NCBI RefSeq assembly: GCF_016097555.1
Contig: NC_054711.1
Location: 29,924,462 to 29,988,461 of the forward strand
DNA from: Gigantopelta aegis
Lineage: Eukaryota; Mollusca; Gastropoda; Neomphalida; Peltospiridae
DNA: 64,000 bases
Direction: 5' to 3'
The notes under the pieces are model-generated. The model ran no database searches. It saw nothing but the letters and a program-made list of their open reading frames with translations, and was not told the DNA's origin. This document shows, in pieces, positions 23,384-34,780 of the stretch (position 1 is its first letter; each line of letters opens with the position of its first letter). Made by a program: the position numbers and the translations under genes.

Positions 23384-23665
23384 TACAATAAAGTTTGTTT
23401 TCTTTAACGACACCACTAGAGCACATTGATTTATTGATCATATCATCGGCTATCGGATGGCAAACATTTGGTCATTTTGACCTATACCATATTTTGCAGA
23501 CTATACAACACACATTTTTCCATTAGTAGCATGGGATCTTTTATATGCACTTTAGCACAGAGAGGAAAGCACATACCACTGCCTTTGAGCAGTTGTGGTG
23601 CACTGGTTGGAACGAGAAAAAACCCAATCAGTTGAATGGATCCACTGAGGTGGTTCGATCCTGTG
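23384..23665 (-). mobile_element. SINE family A, nearly full-length
   Basis: Runs from the tail (ctttaacgacaccactagag) through the body (gggatcttttatatgcactt) to a diverged head (gtggttcgatcctgtgacg). Same orientation as its neighbour at 23205. Confidence 0.8.
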
Positions 23666-23815
23666 ACGCAAGCACTCAAATTGAAAAATAATATTTGTTT
23701 GGAGCAGCAGACTTCGACGTGGGACAAAAATGCGGGGAGTGAATAACTAGTTTCACACAGACTTTCTGATAACAAATAAATTCAAACAAAGATATCGAAA
23801 TTATAAAATAATATT

Positions 23816-23960
23816 ACAGGGAAAACCTGTTCTAGCGGCCTCCTGTAATCGGCGGTCTCTCTGCTATAAGCAGCCACTTTTTATCTACTAAAATGTTTTA
23901 ATGTACATGAACTCCCAAGTCGCTAAAATGCTGGCATTAAGCGGCCACTGTAAATTCTAT
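23816..23960. mobile_element. Tigger-type MITE end fragment
   Basis: acaggg-aaaacctgttctagcggcc and later taagcggccactgt match the ends of the Tigger MITE at 49546-50213. Only one end region is preserved. Confidence 0.55.
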
Positions 23961-24107
23961 TTAAAAAAATGTTATTTAAAAAAAACCCAAAAAACCCCCA
24001 ATGCAACAAGGCCCAGCAAATCCCACTCCTTATCTTTAAAGAAAATGGTTTAGGCCTATATATATGTGACTCTCAAATAAAAATTGATGATGGCATTTAT
24101 CGTTTCT

Positions 24108-24410
24108 AGGGGCGAGATGTAACCCAGTGGTAAAGTGCTTGCTCAATGCGCGGTCAGTCTGAGATCGATCCCTGTCGGTGGGCCCATTGGTCTATTGTAT
24201 ATCAAAGGCCGTGGTATGTACTACCCTGCCTGTGGGAATGGTGCATATAAAAGATACCTTGCTGCTAATCGAAAAGAGTAGCCCATGAAGTGGCGACAGC
24301 AGGGTTCCTCTCTCAATATCTGTGTGGTCCTTAGCCATATGTCTGACGCCATATAGCTGTAAATAAAATGTGTTGAGTGCGTCATTAAATAAAACATGTC
24401 TTTCTTTTTA
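24108..24410 (+). mobile_element. Chimeric SINE: family A head, shared body, family B tail
   Basis: tRNA-like head with box A (taacccagtggtaaagtgc) and box B (gagatcgatccctg), then the shared body (gcatataaaagataccttgc), then a family B tail (catatgtctgacgccatata, then gttgagtgcgtcattaaata). Confidence 0.82.
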
Positions 24411-24445
24411 AAGGAAACATAAATTGCTCGTTTGAGCGTACCCAC

Positions 24446-24542
24446 CTTAATTTTGCAGACGACTGTCGATTTTATGTAACTGTTGTACATAGGTCGCAGC
24501 AGTGCTTTGGCATCATACATGTCCTTGTGATGCAGAGGCAGA
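24446..24542 (-). CDS. Candidate internal coding exon, unknown protein
   Basis: On the minus strand an acceptor-like acatttatag and a donor aag|gtgggt bracket 97 bp: one base plus 32 codons, with LPLHHKDMYDAKALLRPM and NSYIKSTVVCKIK. It would need an upstream exon ending after two codon bases; the duplicated exons at 27-29 kb end in phase 0, so it cannot follow them directly. No family recognised. It may belong to the same minus-strand gene through a missing exon, or be a chance frame. Confidence 0.3.
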
Positions 24543-24600
24543 CTATAAATGTTCAAACACAAACAAACGTAACAGTTAAAAGTCGCAAATACTAGTTTCA

Positions 24601-26818
24601 ATCTCTTAAAGTGGACACAAAGTTTGGTTAATCTACAAATCTGTAAAACATTTGGATAAAGTTACAACAGAATGAAACAAGGGTCTGTGATGTTGAAATG
24701 GGGACATACCTTTAAATAATAAACTAGAGCTCGTCTCCATAACCTATACTTCTCAGAGCCATGTGTTTAAAAAATATGAAACAATACATTTCGCAGGGCT
24801 CGAACTTAACCCACAGCAATTTGTTTTTAAAACAACCGTTGGTGAAACGGCCCATCAATGGCAATTTTGAGCCCCCCCCCCCCCCCAACCCCCTAGCAAG
24901 TAAACATGACTGAAAGGTTATTTTGCTAAATGAAGTCTTTTTTCGTTTTAGTGTCTACATTTTGCCATCATTGGGGAGCTTTACCGAGACGTCATTTTTA
25001 TCACCAGGTGTAATTACAGCCCAAAATATACCCTCTCCCGCCAAACTATGCTTTATTTAGACCTAAAATACGGTAGCTGTGGCTAGTGTTTATCAATGGA
25101 CTAGTACATAATTAGTCTAATGATGTCCAATGGCTACTACAATTAACACAAAATAATTACCAGCACTACAGCTAAAATGGGACATTTTTGGTGACCAAAT
25201 TTATATACACAATCTAATTATTATAAATAAATACTATCTCGCCAGTCAGTCTACCTACCAGTGCAATTTAATTTCTTTTTCTATACTTAATAATGAACAA
25301 AATCCAAACCCCAGTAAGCTGAATACCCATCCAAATAGACTTTCATTTTTTTAATTACGTATTGCTCATTTTGGCCAATGGGTGTAATGTTTACAGTCTG
25401 TCCCATCCTCTTACAGAAATTATGTTTTTGTAAATAATTTGAGTTTGGTTTGACATAAGAAGAACAGAAAAGAAAACAATTGGCTCAAAAATATATATCT
25501 TGTAGTAAATTCCATAGTATGAAACAAGACGTTCTCTGTGGAAAGGACTATAGATGGGTATAATATAATGGTACATGATGGTTGACAGGTACAGTTTAAT
25601 TTTTGAGAGGCTTAAATTGACTGACATATGTCATTTTGACAGGCACCACTAAAACAGTATTTCCAGGCCCGCTCAATGTGAAAAAAAAATTGAGGTGAGT
25701 AATTAACTGTTCCCTTAACTTAAAATATGGGCAGCCATTTAAGCTGTTACCATATTAATACTCTGTAAATTCACATGCTAATGGGAGATAAAAATCACTC
25801 TCCTTGAACTTAGTCTCAGAGGAGTGATCAGGAACGAGTGATAGCTCACAATAAACAGCGAGATCTGTAAATGCGTCATTTGGGATCATGCACATAAGTC
25901 ATTTTAAGTACTGTGTATATTTTGAGCTTGAGATTAAGAAACAAAAGTTTACTTTACATAAAGACACATTTGGGACAAACTTCTGAAAGAGATGAGTCAA
26001 AATAGGTGTATATATATCTCGGTAGATCATATAGGTAGTACTATACCAAATAACTTCCGGCCGGGTCAAAGTTCGAGGTGCACCGAACTTTTGATAGAGA
26101 AGTGAACACCACAAGTCCTGTGATTGGTTATAAATGTGAGTGTGTTGGTTGTAAAAAATAATAGTTTCATCTGGGTAAAATAAATGTGCAATTTTATTTC
26201 ATCTAGTACCAATGTGTCAGGTAGCCTTGTGCTTGAAACATGTATGGGGTACCTGTAAAAAAAATTACTCATATTTTGTGCGAAACTAGGGTAGTCATAG
26301 ACGCTACCCGTTATCTCAGAAACAAGCAGCTTGACCCCCATTTTTTTCTGATTCACTTTAAGTGTAAGGGGTGGTAGTATTTATATCCGTGGCGTTTATG
26401 TCGGTTGATACGTTGCAGGTAGGAGATTTAGCCGTATATGTTACTATTGTCGTCTATGGGATTTGATTTGATTTGGTAGTATACACCCTATAACATGTTT
26501 AACTAACTCATGATTAGGAACATATGATGAATGAAAGTAAAGTTCTGAATACAGTCGAAAAAACAATCAAAGATTATCAACTGATCAGCTGTTGTAGTTG
26601 TGCAATGATCAAAACAAAGATTATCCCAGATATTTTAAGTCATATAAGTAATAATGAAAATTGATTTTTAAAACATGAAACTCACGCCTCCTCTACTGGT
26701 GCCTTGTGATGATCATTATATTGCTGCAAGTTCAGTTTCTGTAAACGAAGGAGTGTGAAGTAAATCTTATGTATTGTTCAGTTTATACACTAACACCTAC
26801 ACAAACGAGAGAGACAGA
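24601..26818. other. Unassigned AT-rich stretch
   Basis: Contains a C run near 24872. No convincing exon, transposon ends or tandem repeat seen. Open frames near 25391-25627 and 25899-26356 on the minus strand show no splice context or family motif. Confidence 0.45.
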
Positions 26819-26821
26819 TTA

Positions 26822-26992
<171 letters not shown>

Positions 26993-27086
26993 AGAGGGAG
27001 GGAAGAAGAAAGAGACGGACGGATGGACAAAGAGGGTCAAGTGAGAGAGGGAACAAAACAGAAATGTTGCCTTAATATTTATTTAC

Positions 27087-27255
27087 CTCGCAACAATCTC
27101 CTTCTTCAAAGTGTGGCATATCCAGCTTTTTTCTTTCAAGTCCATGGTCTGAGATCTTTTCTTTAACTTTATCCATGATCTTCACATCACTGACATGGTC
27201 ACTGGCAAAAACCCATGGCATAAATTGGGGTTGGAAGATCCAGTTTCGCATATTT
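27087..27255 (-). pseudogene. Duplicated exon A of the minus-strand gene, frameshifted
   Basis: Same acceptor context as exons B-D (acattccag|aaatatgcgaaactg) and donor gag|gtaaataaat. It starts KYAKLDLP, but one extra T in the run ggtttttgcc shifts the frame and leads to an early stop. Past that base the other frame reads FASDHVSDVKIMDKVKEK and LDMPHFEEGDCCE, clearly homologous to the other copies (56 codons if the extra base is ignored). Either a dead exon, which being symmetric could be skipped without harm, or a sequencing error. It is the most diverged of the four copies and the last one downstream. Confidence 0.7.
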
Positions 27256-27464
27256 CTGGAATGTAGATTAGTTATCTTTATGAAACATCTTTTTACCTTA
27301 CATGTCTAGACGAAGTACTAAACTTTGGAATCTATGTTGATTAATGTTTTAGGTAAAAAAAGCAACATTATCTCCAATACAGCCTTTAAATTTAGTTCAA
27401 TTGCCTTAAAAATACATGTATATATAGCTATACACAATTTGGATCACCTGTTAATTAACAAAAG

Positions 27465-27692
27465 TAAAGTAAAAGTAAAGTTTGTTTTATTTAACGACAC
27501 CACTAGAGCACATTGATTGTTTATCTTATCATCGGCTATTGGACGTCAAACATATGGTCATTCTAACACTCACATAGGCTACTCTTTTATGACAGGCAGC
27601 AAGGGATCTTTTATTTGCGCTTCCCACAGGCAGGATAGCATAAACCATGGCCTTTGTTGAACCAGTTATAAACCACTGAACATGTCACAAGA
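27465..27692 (-). mobile_element. Chimeric SINE: family A tail, family B body
   Basis: The tail is ttaacgacaccactagagca with ggctattggacgtcaaaca; the body is cttcccacaggcaggatagc and gcctttgttgaaccagtta, which belongs to family B. No head. Confidence 0.8.
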
Positions 27693-28250
27693 GTAAAAAA
27701 TTAGATGTTTCTTATTTCATCATGGGTTGAAATATATACTATTCCACTATTCCAAAAATGGAATAGTAAAAATCTTCCAGTTATCTGTCATGAAAGCTGC
27801 AATAAAACAGGAAATAGCAAAATTTAAATCTGGCTATTCCATATTCGCTTGAGGGGTTCCTACGCTATTCTCGAACCCCCCTCCCCCCAAAAAAAAATAA
27901 TAAAATAAAATAATAAATAATAAATAATAAAAAACACACTTTTCGAAACGTTAGTGAAAGAAGCTAATGTTCTCATTGCTGCAAACACTGCCACATGCTT
28001 GATCATTGCGTCGTTTTCCATAGTGTATCATAACAAGGTATGGTTAAGACGAGCTGCATTGTACATGCCTATAGTTATTTTGCTGTGCAATGTTTATGGA
28101 ACAATAACCTAACCCTAACCTTATTCCTAACCCTCTGAAGGAATAGTTTTTTTTAATTCAACTTTAAAATAGTGGTGAAAACAAGCTAAATTTAGACCAA
28201 ATTTAAATCAAGGAAGTAAAAACAGAAATTTTGCCTGAATATTTATTTAC
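27693..28250. other. Intronic sequence with A-rich simple repeat
   Basis: Between exons A and B of the minus-strand gene. Holds a C/A-rich and (AATA)n-like run at 27875-27940. No other feature recognised. Confidence 0.5.
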
Positions 28251-28442
28251 CTTTTCCTTATAGCAATATCCTTCTCCTTCCAGGAGTGGTGTAGCCAAGG
28301 GTTTTCTGTCAAATAATTGTTCGAAAATCTTTTGTTTAACTTTATCCTTGATGTTCACATTACATTCACGGTCAGTGGCAAAATCCATGGCGTAAGTAGC
28401 AGCTGGGATTGATACCACTGGAAGCTTCAGTTTCGCATACTT
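28251..28442 (-). CDS. Duplicated exon B of an unrecognised minus-strand gene
   Basis: 192 bp, 64 codons, open, phase 0 at both ends: acceptor ctacatttcag|aag, donor aag|gtaaataaat. It encodes KYAKLKLPVVSIPAATYAMD, then INKD-like KDKVKQKIFEQLF and EGEGYCYKEK. Shared with the other copies: KYAKLxLP at the start, VKxK in the middle, LxEGxxYxxK at the end. Hydrophilic, no membrane segment or cysteine pattern. Homology continues into the flanking intron, so the duplicated unit was exon plus intron. Confidence 0.7.
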
Positions 28443-28671
28443 CTGAAATGTAGATTAGTTATCTTTGTGAAACATATTTTTTTTTTTTTACCTTACATGG
28501 TTACACGACTTGCTAAACTTTGGAATCTTTCTTGAATAATATTTTACATGAAAAAACACTTTACCTTCAGTATAACCTCAAAATTGAGTTTACTAGCATT
28601 TAAGCATATATGATCTATAAATTTTGATGATCTATACATTTCCATTCAACAAGAGTAAGCAATTATGTCTG

Positions 28672-28760
28672 TATTACAGTCAAATCTGTCCTAGCTCCCA
28701 CCTGTATTAAGAGGCCACTTTTGTTCTCACAAATCATTTATTATCAAATAAACTTATCTG
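28672..28760. mobile_element. Tigger-type MITE end fragment
   Basis: tacagtcaaatctgtcctag and ttaagaggccactttt match the left end of the elements at 29411 and 49546. No right end found. Confidence 0.45.
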
Positions 28761-28829
28761 TAGCAAGCATTCTGCGAGTAGGCCTTCTGCTAAAGCAATA
28801 CATGTCCCCTACCAGGCCCAACAAAACAC

Positions 28830-28940
28830 TTTATCTCCTAAGTTCAAGGGCCAAAACTGTCAGAAATGGGTAAATCATCATAAAAGCAACTTAATCTTAA
28901 CAGTACATGATAAAGAAATTTATACACAAAATTTCAGCTT
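28830..28940 (-). repeat. Dispersed repeat D fragment
   Basis: cctaagttcaagggccaaaa, gggtaaatcatcataa and acagtacatgataaag are the reverse complement of the tandem units at 55290-55745. Confidence 0.75.
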
Positions 28941-28997
28941 AATATACCCAGGCATTGTAAAAAGGGAAAGGGCATTCTTGCCTGAATATTTATTTAC

Positions 28998-29177
28998 CTT
29001 TTTCTTATGATAATATCCTTCTTTCAAGTGTGATATATCCAGATTATTTTTGCCAAGTCCATATTCGAAGCTCTTTTGTTTAACTTCATTGTTTACCTTC
29101 ACATGGTATTCAATATCACCTGCAGAATCCACGGGGTAAGTAGCAGATACCACTGGAAGGGTTAGTTTCGCATATTT
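28998..29177 (-). CDS. Duplicated exon C of an unrecognised minus-strand gene
   Basis: 180 bp, 60 codons, open, phase 0-0. Acceptor acattccag|aaatatgcg, donor aag|gtaaataaat. It encodes KYAKLTLPVVSATYPVDSAG, then EYHVKVNNEVKQKSFEYG and LKEGYYHKKK. It differs from exon D (44386-44565) by only a few residues, and its block (about 28978-29590) matches 44365-44985 throughout, introns included. Function unknown: a small alpha/beta module of ~60 residues used in tandem. Confidence 0.72.
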
Positions 29178-29410
29178 CTGGAATGTAGATTAATTATCTT
29201 TGTCAAACATATTTATTACCTTACCTGGTTACATGAATTGTTGAATTTTCAAATCTTTGTTAATTAATGTTTTTGATATATAAAAAACCCCTCTTATCTT
29301 CATTACAACCTTTAAATTTAGTTCAATGGGATTTTAAACATATATTACCATACAATTTGGATCACCTATAAATTCACATGCTATAATATTAAGCAATTAC
29401 ATGTTTATTA

Positions 29411-29577
29411 CAGTCAAACCTGCTCCATCTACTACCTGTATTATACAGCTACCTGTTTTATGTGGCCATTGTATTCTCCCAAATCTATTATTAGATAAAC
29501 AGACCTGTAATAAGCGGCCACCTGTCTTAAAGGGTCACATGCTAAATATCCCTTTGTCATTAACACAGGTTGTACTG
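29411..29577. mobile_element. Short Tigger-type MITE with TA target duplication (in exon block C)
   Basis: 167 bp, left end cagtcaaacctgctcc, right end complement cagtacaacctgtg, flanked by TA at 29409-29410 and 29578-29579. Intronic. The same insertion is present in exon block D, so it predates that duplication. Confidence 0.75.
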
Positions 29578-29589
29578 TATATGAATGTA

Positions 29590-30000
29590 ACCCCCACCCC
29601 CACCCCGTAGCCTTCCAGTAACACACACCTTTCTCTTGCCTCCTATTGATTCCATCCAAATTATTTTACTGATCTAACTGCTCATGCTCATACCTCCATA
29701 TCCCAGTCCTTGTCTCTCTAACCATGACATGTGCTTATCTGATGTCACCATCCATGTCAGGACCATCTAAACCATATCCCCATGTATCGGCCAAGTGCTG
29801 TTAGTTCAGACCAGCTTTATTGATGCCAGACAAAGAGGAAGCAAGGTGTGTCGAGGGATGTACAAAACCCTTTTATTTCACTACAAGTTTTGCTGTAGGC
29901 TTACTACGACTACCTTTAAGAAGTGCCCATAACCATCTAAACCAAATTCCCATGTACAATTCAGAGTCAAGAGGAAGAAGAGAGTCCAAACAATAAGTTG
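29590..30000. other. Unassigned sequence between exon block and SINE
   Basis: Contains two partial direct repeats of accatctaaaccatatccc / accatctaaaccaaattccc. No gene seen. Confidence 0.45.
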
Positions 30001-30002
30001 AT

Positions 30003-30207
30003 TTTGTTTAATACCACTAGCTCGCATTGGTTTATTCATTATCGGCTATTGGATGTCAAACATTTGCTAATTTTACATACAATCTTAGAGAAGAAACCCG
30101 CTAGTTTTCCGTAAGTAACCAGGGATCTTTTATATGCACCATACGACAGATAGGATAGCACACACCACAGTCTTTGATATAGCAGTCGTTATGCACTGGC
30201 TGGGGAA
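30003..30207 (-). mobile_element. SINE family A, head missing
   Basis: Tail (tttaataccactagctcgca) and body (gggatcttttatatgcacca, then tatagcagtcgttatgcact). It is cut off at the join with the mariner fragment. Confidence 0.8.
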
Positions 30208-30502
30208 GGTGACAAAAGGTGCCTTGTTCCACCAGGACAACGCCCCTTCTCACAAGTCCGTCATTGCAATGGCTACTGTCCATAACTGTGGCTTCGGCTT
30301 CATTCAGCATCCGCCATACTCTCCTGATCTGGCACCCTCGGACTTCCATCTATTCTCAAACATGAAGAAACACTTTGCTGAAATCGGTGTTCAAGACTTT
30401 TTTGAGGAACAAGAGGAAACCTTTTACAAACCAGGGATCCAGGCGCTGCAGCACCACTGGCAGAAATGTGTGGACCGTCAATGGGATTACGTTGAAAAAT
30501 AA
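30208..30502 (+). pseudogene. Mariner transposase, C-terminal half
   Basis: IS630/Tc1-mariner transposase of cut-and-paste DNA transposons. The frame shows FHQDNAPSHKS with the second catalytic Asp and HPPYSPDLAPSDFHLF with the third, 34 residues apart, the DD34D mariner signature. It ends naturally at WDYVEK and stop. The N-terminal DNA-binding half and first Asp are missing, replaced by SINE sequence, so it is inactive. The right terminal repeat was not found. Confidence 0.9.
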
Positions 30503-30624
30503 CTAGTAAAGAAACTCATCCCAAAAGTGCAGCATTGTTAGGCTCAAAACTGTTCATCCAACCCTCGAATCTAACAGTGACTCTACACTCTTGGATTATT
30601 TGGTACAATAAATGTATGACATAC

Positions 30625-30805
30625 AAATATAGTGTATGTGTGTGTGTCAGTGTGTGCATGCATACGTGTTTCTGTATTTGATACTGTCTATTAGTCTGCG
30701 TGTCTCTGTGTATGTGTGTATATGTACATGTGTGGTGTGTGTGTGTGTCTGTATGTGTGTTTTATATGTGTGTATGAATCTGTATCTCTGTGTGTGCACA
30801 TTCTT
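30625..30805. repeat. Degenerate (TG)n-rich simple sequence
   Basis: Runs of tgtgtg, tgtatg and tctgtg. An open frame across it is an artefact. Confidence 0.85.
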
Positions 30806-32124
30806 TTTTAAATCTTGAATTCCAGAAAAATCCTGAACTTGTTCAACTCTCGTGGTGAAGCAAGGTACAATTTGTAGGGTGAAGTCTCTTCTCTCTAAAT
30901 TTTATGAGACAGAAATGTTTAACAGGAAGGAGACATGATTTTTCTATTACACTGGTAAGTTCATATCATAGTGTGTTAACACTTGGTCAGAAACCATCAT
31001 TTGCTTTATCTCTTGGAATGACTTTTCACAGTCTTTAGTCCAACACCACTTGTGGTCTTTCTCCAGTAGCTGATTCAAAGGCCACAATAATGTTGACAAA
31101 TCTGGTAGGAATCGATGGTAGTAATTGACAAGTCCCAGAAGAGATCGGACTTGACTCACATTCTCTGGTCGTTTAGCGTTTACAACGGCATCAATTTTGT
31201 CTTTTAGTTTTGTGAAGACCATCTTTGTCAATCTTGTGCCCACAGAAAACTATGTCGTCTTTGAAGAATTCACATTTCTCACGATTGGCGCACAGTCCAT
31301 ATTCTTGCAAACGGCCAAGCACACGTCTGAGATTATCCAGATGTTCTTGTTCATTCTTTCCAGTGATTATCATATCATCCAACATGCACTGTGTTCCCAG
31401 AATATCCTGCAATACTTGATCCATGGCTCTTTGCCAAATTGCTGGTACTGATGAAATTCCAAGCATCAGTCGGTTATATTGGTACAAGCCTTTGTGTGTA
31501 TTGATTGTCAACATCTGTTTAGATTGTTTATCCATCTCCATCTGTAAATAAGCTCGTCTCAAGTCTATTTTACTGAACTTTTCACCACCAGCTAAGTTTG
31601 GAAATATGGCTGTAATCAAAGGCAAAGAATACTGTTCCACGCAGAGTTGCGGATTCACTGTGGCTTTAAATTCTCCACAAATCCGGACACCATTCAGTTT
31701 GAGAACTGGAACAACAGGAGTTGCCCATTCACCATGTTTCACTCTAGCGATTATGTTGGCATCTTCCAATCTGTTTAGCTCAGCTTCAACCTTGGAACGA
31801 AGAGAATAAGGCACGGGTCTGGCCTTGTAGAACTTTGGTGTTGCATTCTCTTTAAAGATCAGTTTCACCTTCATATGTTTAAGTTTTCCAATATCATCTT
31901 GTGCCCACAGAAAACTATGTCGTCTTTGAAGAATTCACATTTCTCACGATTGGCGCACAGTCCATATTCTTGCAAACGGCCAAGCACACGTCTGAGATTA
32001 TCCAGATGTTCTTGTTCATTCTTTCCAGTGATTATCATGTCATCCAACATGCACTGTGTTCCCAGAATATCCTGCAATACTTGATCTATATATAGCTCTT
32101 TGCCAAATTGCTGGTGCTGATGAA

Positions 32125-33027
32125 CATGGTTCATACAGAAATTTCCTGATCTCATTCAAGGGCTTTTCAAGGGTTTTTAAAGGCTTTTCCTTATGAAATT
32201 CAAGGACATTTTACCTCTCAAATATTCATAAAAAACATTTTCTGTATGTGAGAAAATACACTTTTAATGGGAAGTTCATTAAGAATACTGCAAAACTGTT
32301 ACAATACAACTAAACAAAGCAAGCATTAATTGAACACAAAAAACCAATGTCATGCTAATAGGCAAACAGGCAAATTGTTCAACCCTTCAGAGCAGAAAGT
32401 TTATCATTCAGTTTTTCCTCAACTGCTATGAGATTGTTCTTTTTGTCCACAACAGTGCGCCTGAATGCATTTGACTTAGTCAAAGACAACATATTGCCAG
32501 TTTTCTGATCAATACACTTGTTGCACAGCGAGCAAGACGCTTTATGTCGGTCACATTTGTGTTCTCTGACCCAAGGCAACTGGGTCAGCCATATCCGATT
32601 AAACACGCACTTGCCCATGATCACAATTCAAAGAGAAATACTTCCACAAAAGCACAGCCACTTAACGTGTTCGCTGATGCGAGCGGCCATTTGCAATATA
32701 ACGAAGCTTGACGAACGATCACGGAAATATACGAACGAACTTGTAGACGCTACCGGAACCGTACGAAAGTTACCGAAGCCACCGAATCAACAGTAAATGA
32801 TCCGCATTTGTCAAAAAACATGTACGCTCTCGCCGCTAATATTTTAAATTGTTACTATCTTTATTGAAATAATTATTTTCAAGCACAACAAGGACTTTTC
32901 AATTACTGTTAAGACTTTTCATGACATTCTGCAGTTTTCAAGTACTTTTCAAGGTTAATTTCAAATTTATGGACTTTTCAAGACAGTGTTTGAAATTCCA
33001 GTACTATTCAAGCCTGTGCGAACCTTG
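32125..33027 (-). mobile_element. Non-autonomous hAT derivative with BED-type finger, inserted in the Gypsy fossil
   Basis: Ends catggttcatacag and (complement) caaggttcgcacag form terminal inverted repeats. ATGAA flanks both sides (32120-32124 and 33028-33032), and the interrupted retroelement sequence gatgaaattcca resumes beyond it. The minus-strand frame 32624-32379 encodes FNRIWLTQLPWVREHKCD and SCSLCNKCID, a BED zinc-finger pattern found at the N-terminus of hAT transposases. The catalytic domain is absent. Internal repeats of ttcaagg/cttttcaag lie near both ends. Confidence 0.75.
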
Positions 33028-33962
33028 ATGAAATTCCAAACATCAGTCGGTTATATTGGTACAAGCCTTTGTGTATATTGATTGTCAACAACTGTTTAGA
33101 TTGTTCATCCATCTCCATCTGTAAATAAGCTGGTCTCAAGTTTATTTTACTGAACTTTTCTCTTTCAAGATCAGCTTCGCTTTCATATGTTTCAGTTTTC
33201 CAATATATCTTGGAAAACATCCTTGAATTCATTAAGACTTTTCATCTTTTCAGATGTCAAAAAAAAATTCTCCATTTTGTTGACAGATCTGATGGATTTC
33301 CAATCCAAATGAATTTTATTTAGCCAATCTTGGCCAAATAATGCAACACCACCTCTCTTTACTGCATAGAGATCTAACTGTTCTGTTTGGTTTTCATAGC
33401 AAACAGTTACAGTCAGCACACCGATTGGTTTAAACTTTTCCCCAGTGTAAGTTTTCAGTGTTAAATCAGTTGGCTCTAACTTCATCTTGCTATAATGTTT
33501 CTTGTACTGATGAAATGGTATTGCAGATATTGCAGATCCTGTATCCTACTCCATTTCCAAAACAACTTTGATAACTGCATTATCCTTCTTATCCACAGAG
33601 TAAATGTCAATATGAGAAACACTGTCATACAGGACATCATCTTCAGATGAAAAGTTATCATTTGTAATTGCATTCACCTTCCTGTTTTTCTGCGATTCGC
33701 TAGGTCTGGAATTACGGGCTGGGTATTTAACTGGTTTCAATCTACACATTGACTGCAAATGTCCCTTTTTTTCCACACTGTCGGCAGGCAGCATCTTTAA
33801 ATTGTCAGGTGTATGACCATGGTAACCACATCTACCACACTTCGGCAAAGCAAACGATTCATTACTTTTTCCTTCCTGTGTAAATTTGTAAACTTTGTCT
33901 ACAGGAACAGCTAGACTTTGAATGAAGTTGTAGTTCATTTAAATGTTTTATTGCTGATTCCA

Positions 33963-34508
33963 TCGCCACAGCAATCTTTACTGCCTTATCATATGTCAAG
34001 TTTTCTTCAGACAGCAATCTTTACTGCCTTATCATATGTCAAGTTTTCTTCAGACAGCAATCTTTACTGCCTTATCATATGTCAAGTTTTCTTCAGACAG
34101 CAATCTTTACTGACTGCCATATCATATGTCAAGTTTTCTTCAGACAGCAATCTTTACTGCCTTATCATATGTCAAGTTTTCTTCAGACAGCAATCTTTAC
34201 TGCCTTATCATATGTCAAGTTTTCTTCAGACAGCAATCTTTTCTGCCTTATCATATGTCAAGTTTTCTTCAGACAGCAATCTTTACTGCCTTATCATATG
34301 TCAAGTTTTCTTCAGACAGCAATCTTTACTGCCTTATCATATGTCAAGTTTTCTTCAGACAGCAATCTTTTACTGCCTTATCATATGTCAAGTTTTCTTC
34401 AGACAGCAATCTTTTACTGCCTTATCATATGTCAAGTTTTCTTCAGACAGCAATCTTTTCTGCCTTATCATATGTCAAGTTTTCTTCAGACAGCAATCTT
34501 TTCTGAAT
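33963..34508. repeat. Minisatellite, 43-44 bp unit, ~12 copies
   Basis: Unit tatgtcaagttttcttcaga then cagcaatctttactgcctta and tca, nearly identical copy to copy with occasional extra T. It arose by amplification of a short stretch of the surrounding retroelement. Long plus-strand frames across it are artefacts. Confidence 0.97.
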
Positions 34509-34780
34509 CTGCTCATTTATCAAACCACAAATCTCTCTCGAAGGGCTTCATTTAGAAAAGTACCAAATTCACAAAATTCAGTTAGTACTTTTCTTGAAAC
34601 AGTCATAAATGTTTTTATTGATTCACCTGGTATTTGATCTCTCTTATGGAACCGAAATCGTTCTGCTATCAGTAGTGGTTTGGGTGACAGGTGTCTTGTT
34701 AAAATTTCACAAACTTCAGTGTATGTTTTTGTTTTAGGTAATTCTGGTTTCGTCAATGTTCGGAGCTAGTAACCCATACA

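Larger units (their letters stand above)
30935..34780 (-). mobile_element. Gypsy-like LTR retroelement, broken fossil
   Basis: Minus-strand parts in order: gag region (about 34756-33900) with a CCHC-like knuckle near 33850, protease-like region (about 33600-33300), reverse transcriptase (about 33230-31200) and the start of RNase H (about 31100-30947). Part of the RT region occurs twice (31200-31870 and again 31871-32155 plus 33028 onward), so two partial copies or an internal rearrangement are joined. Integrase and LTRs were not found. A hAT derivative (32125-33027) is inserted in the RT part and a 43-bp array (33963-34508) lies in the gag part. Broken in several places; moderately old. Confidence 0.85.

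Noticed and set aside
33918-34637. 239-codon plus-strand frame with a repeated peptide
   Set aside because: Antisense to a retroelement and made by a 43-bp tandem array.
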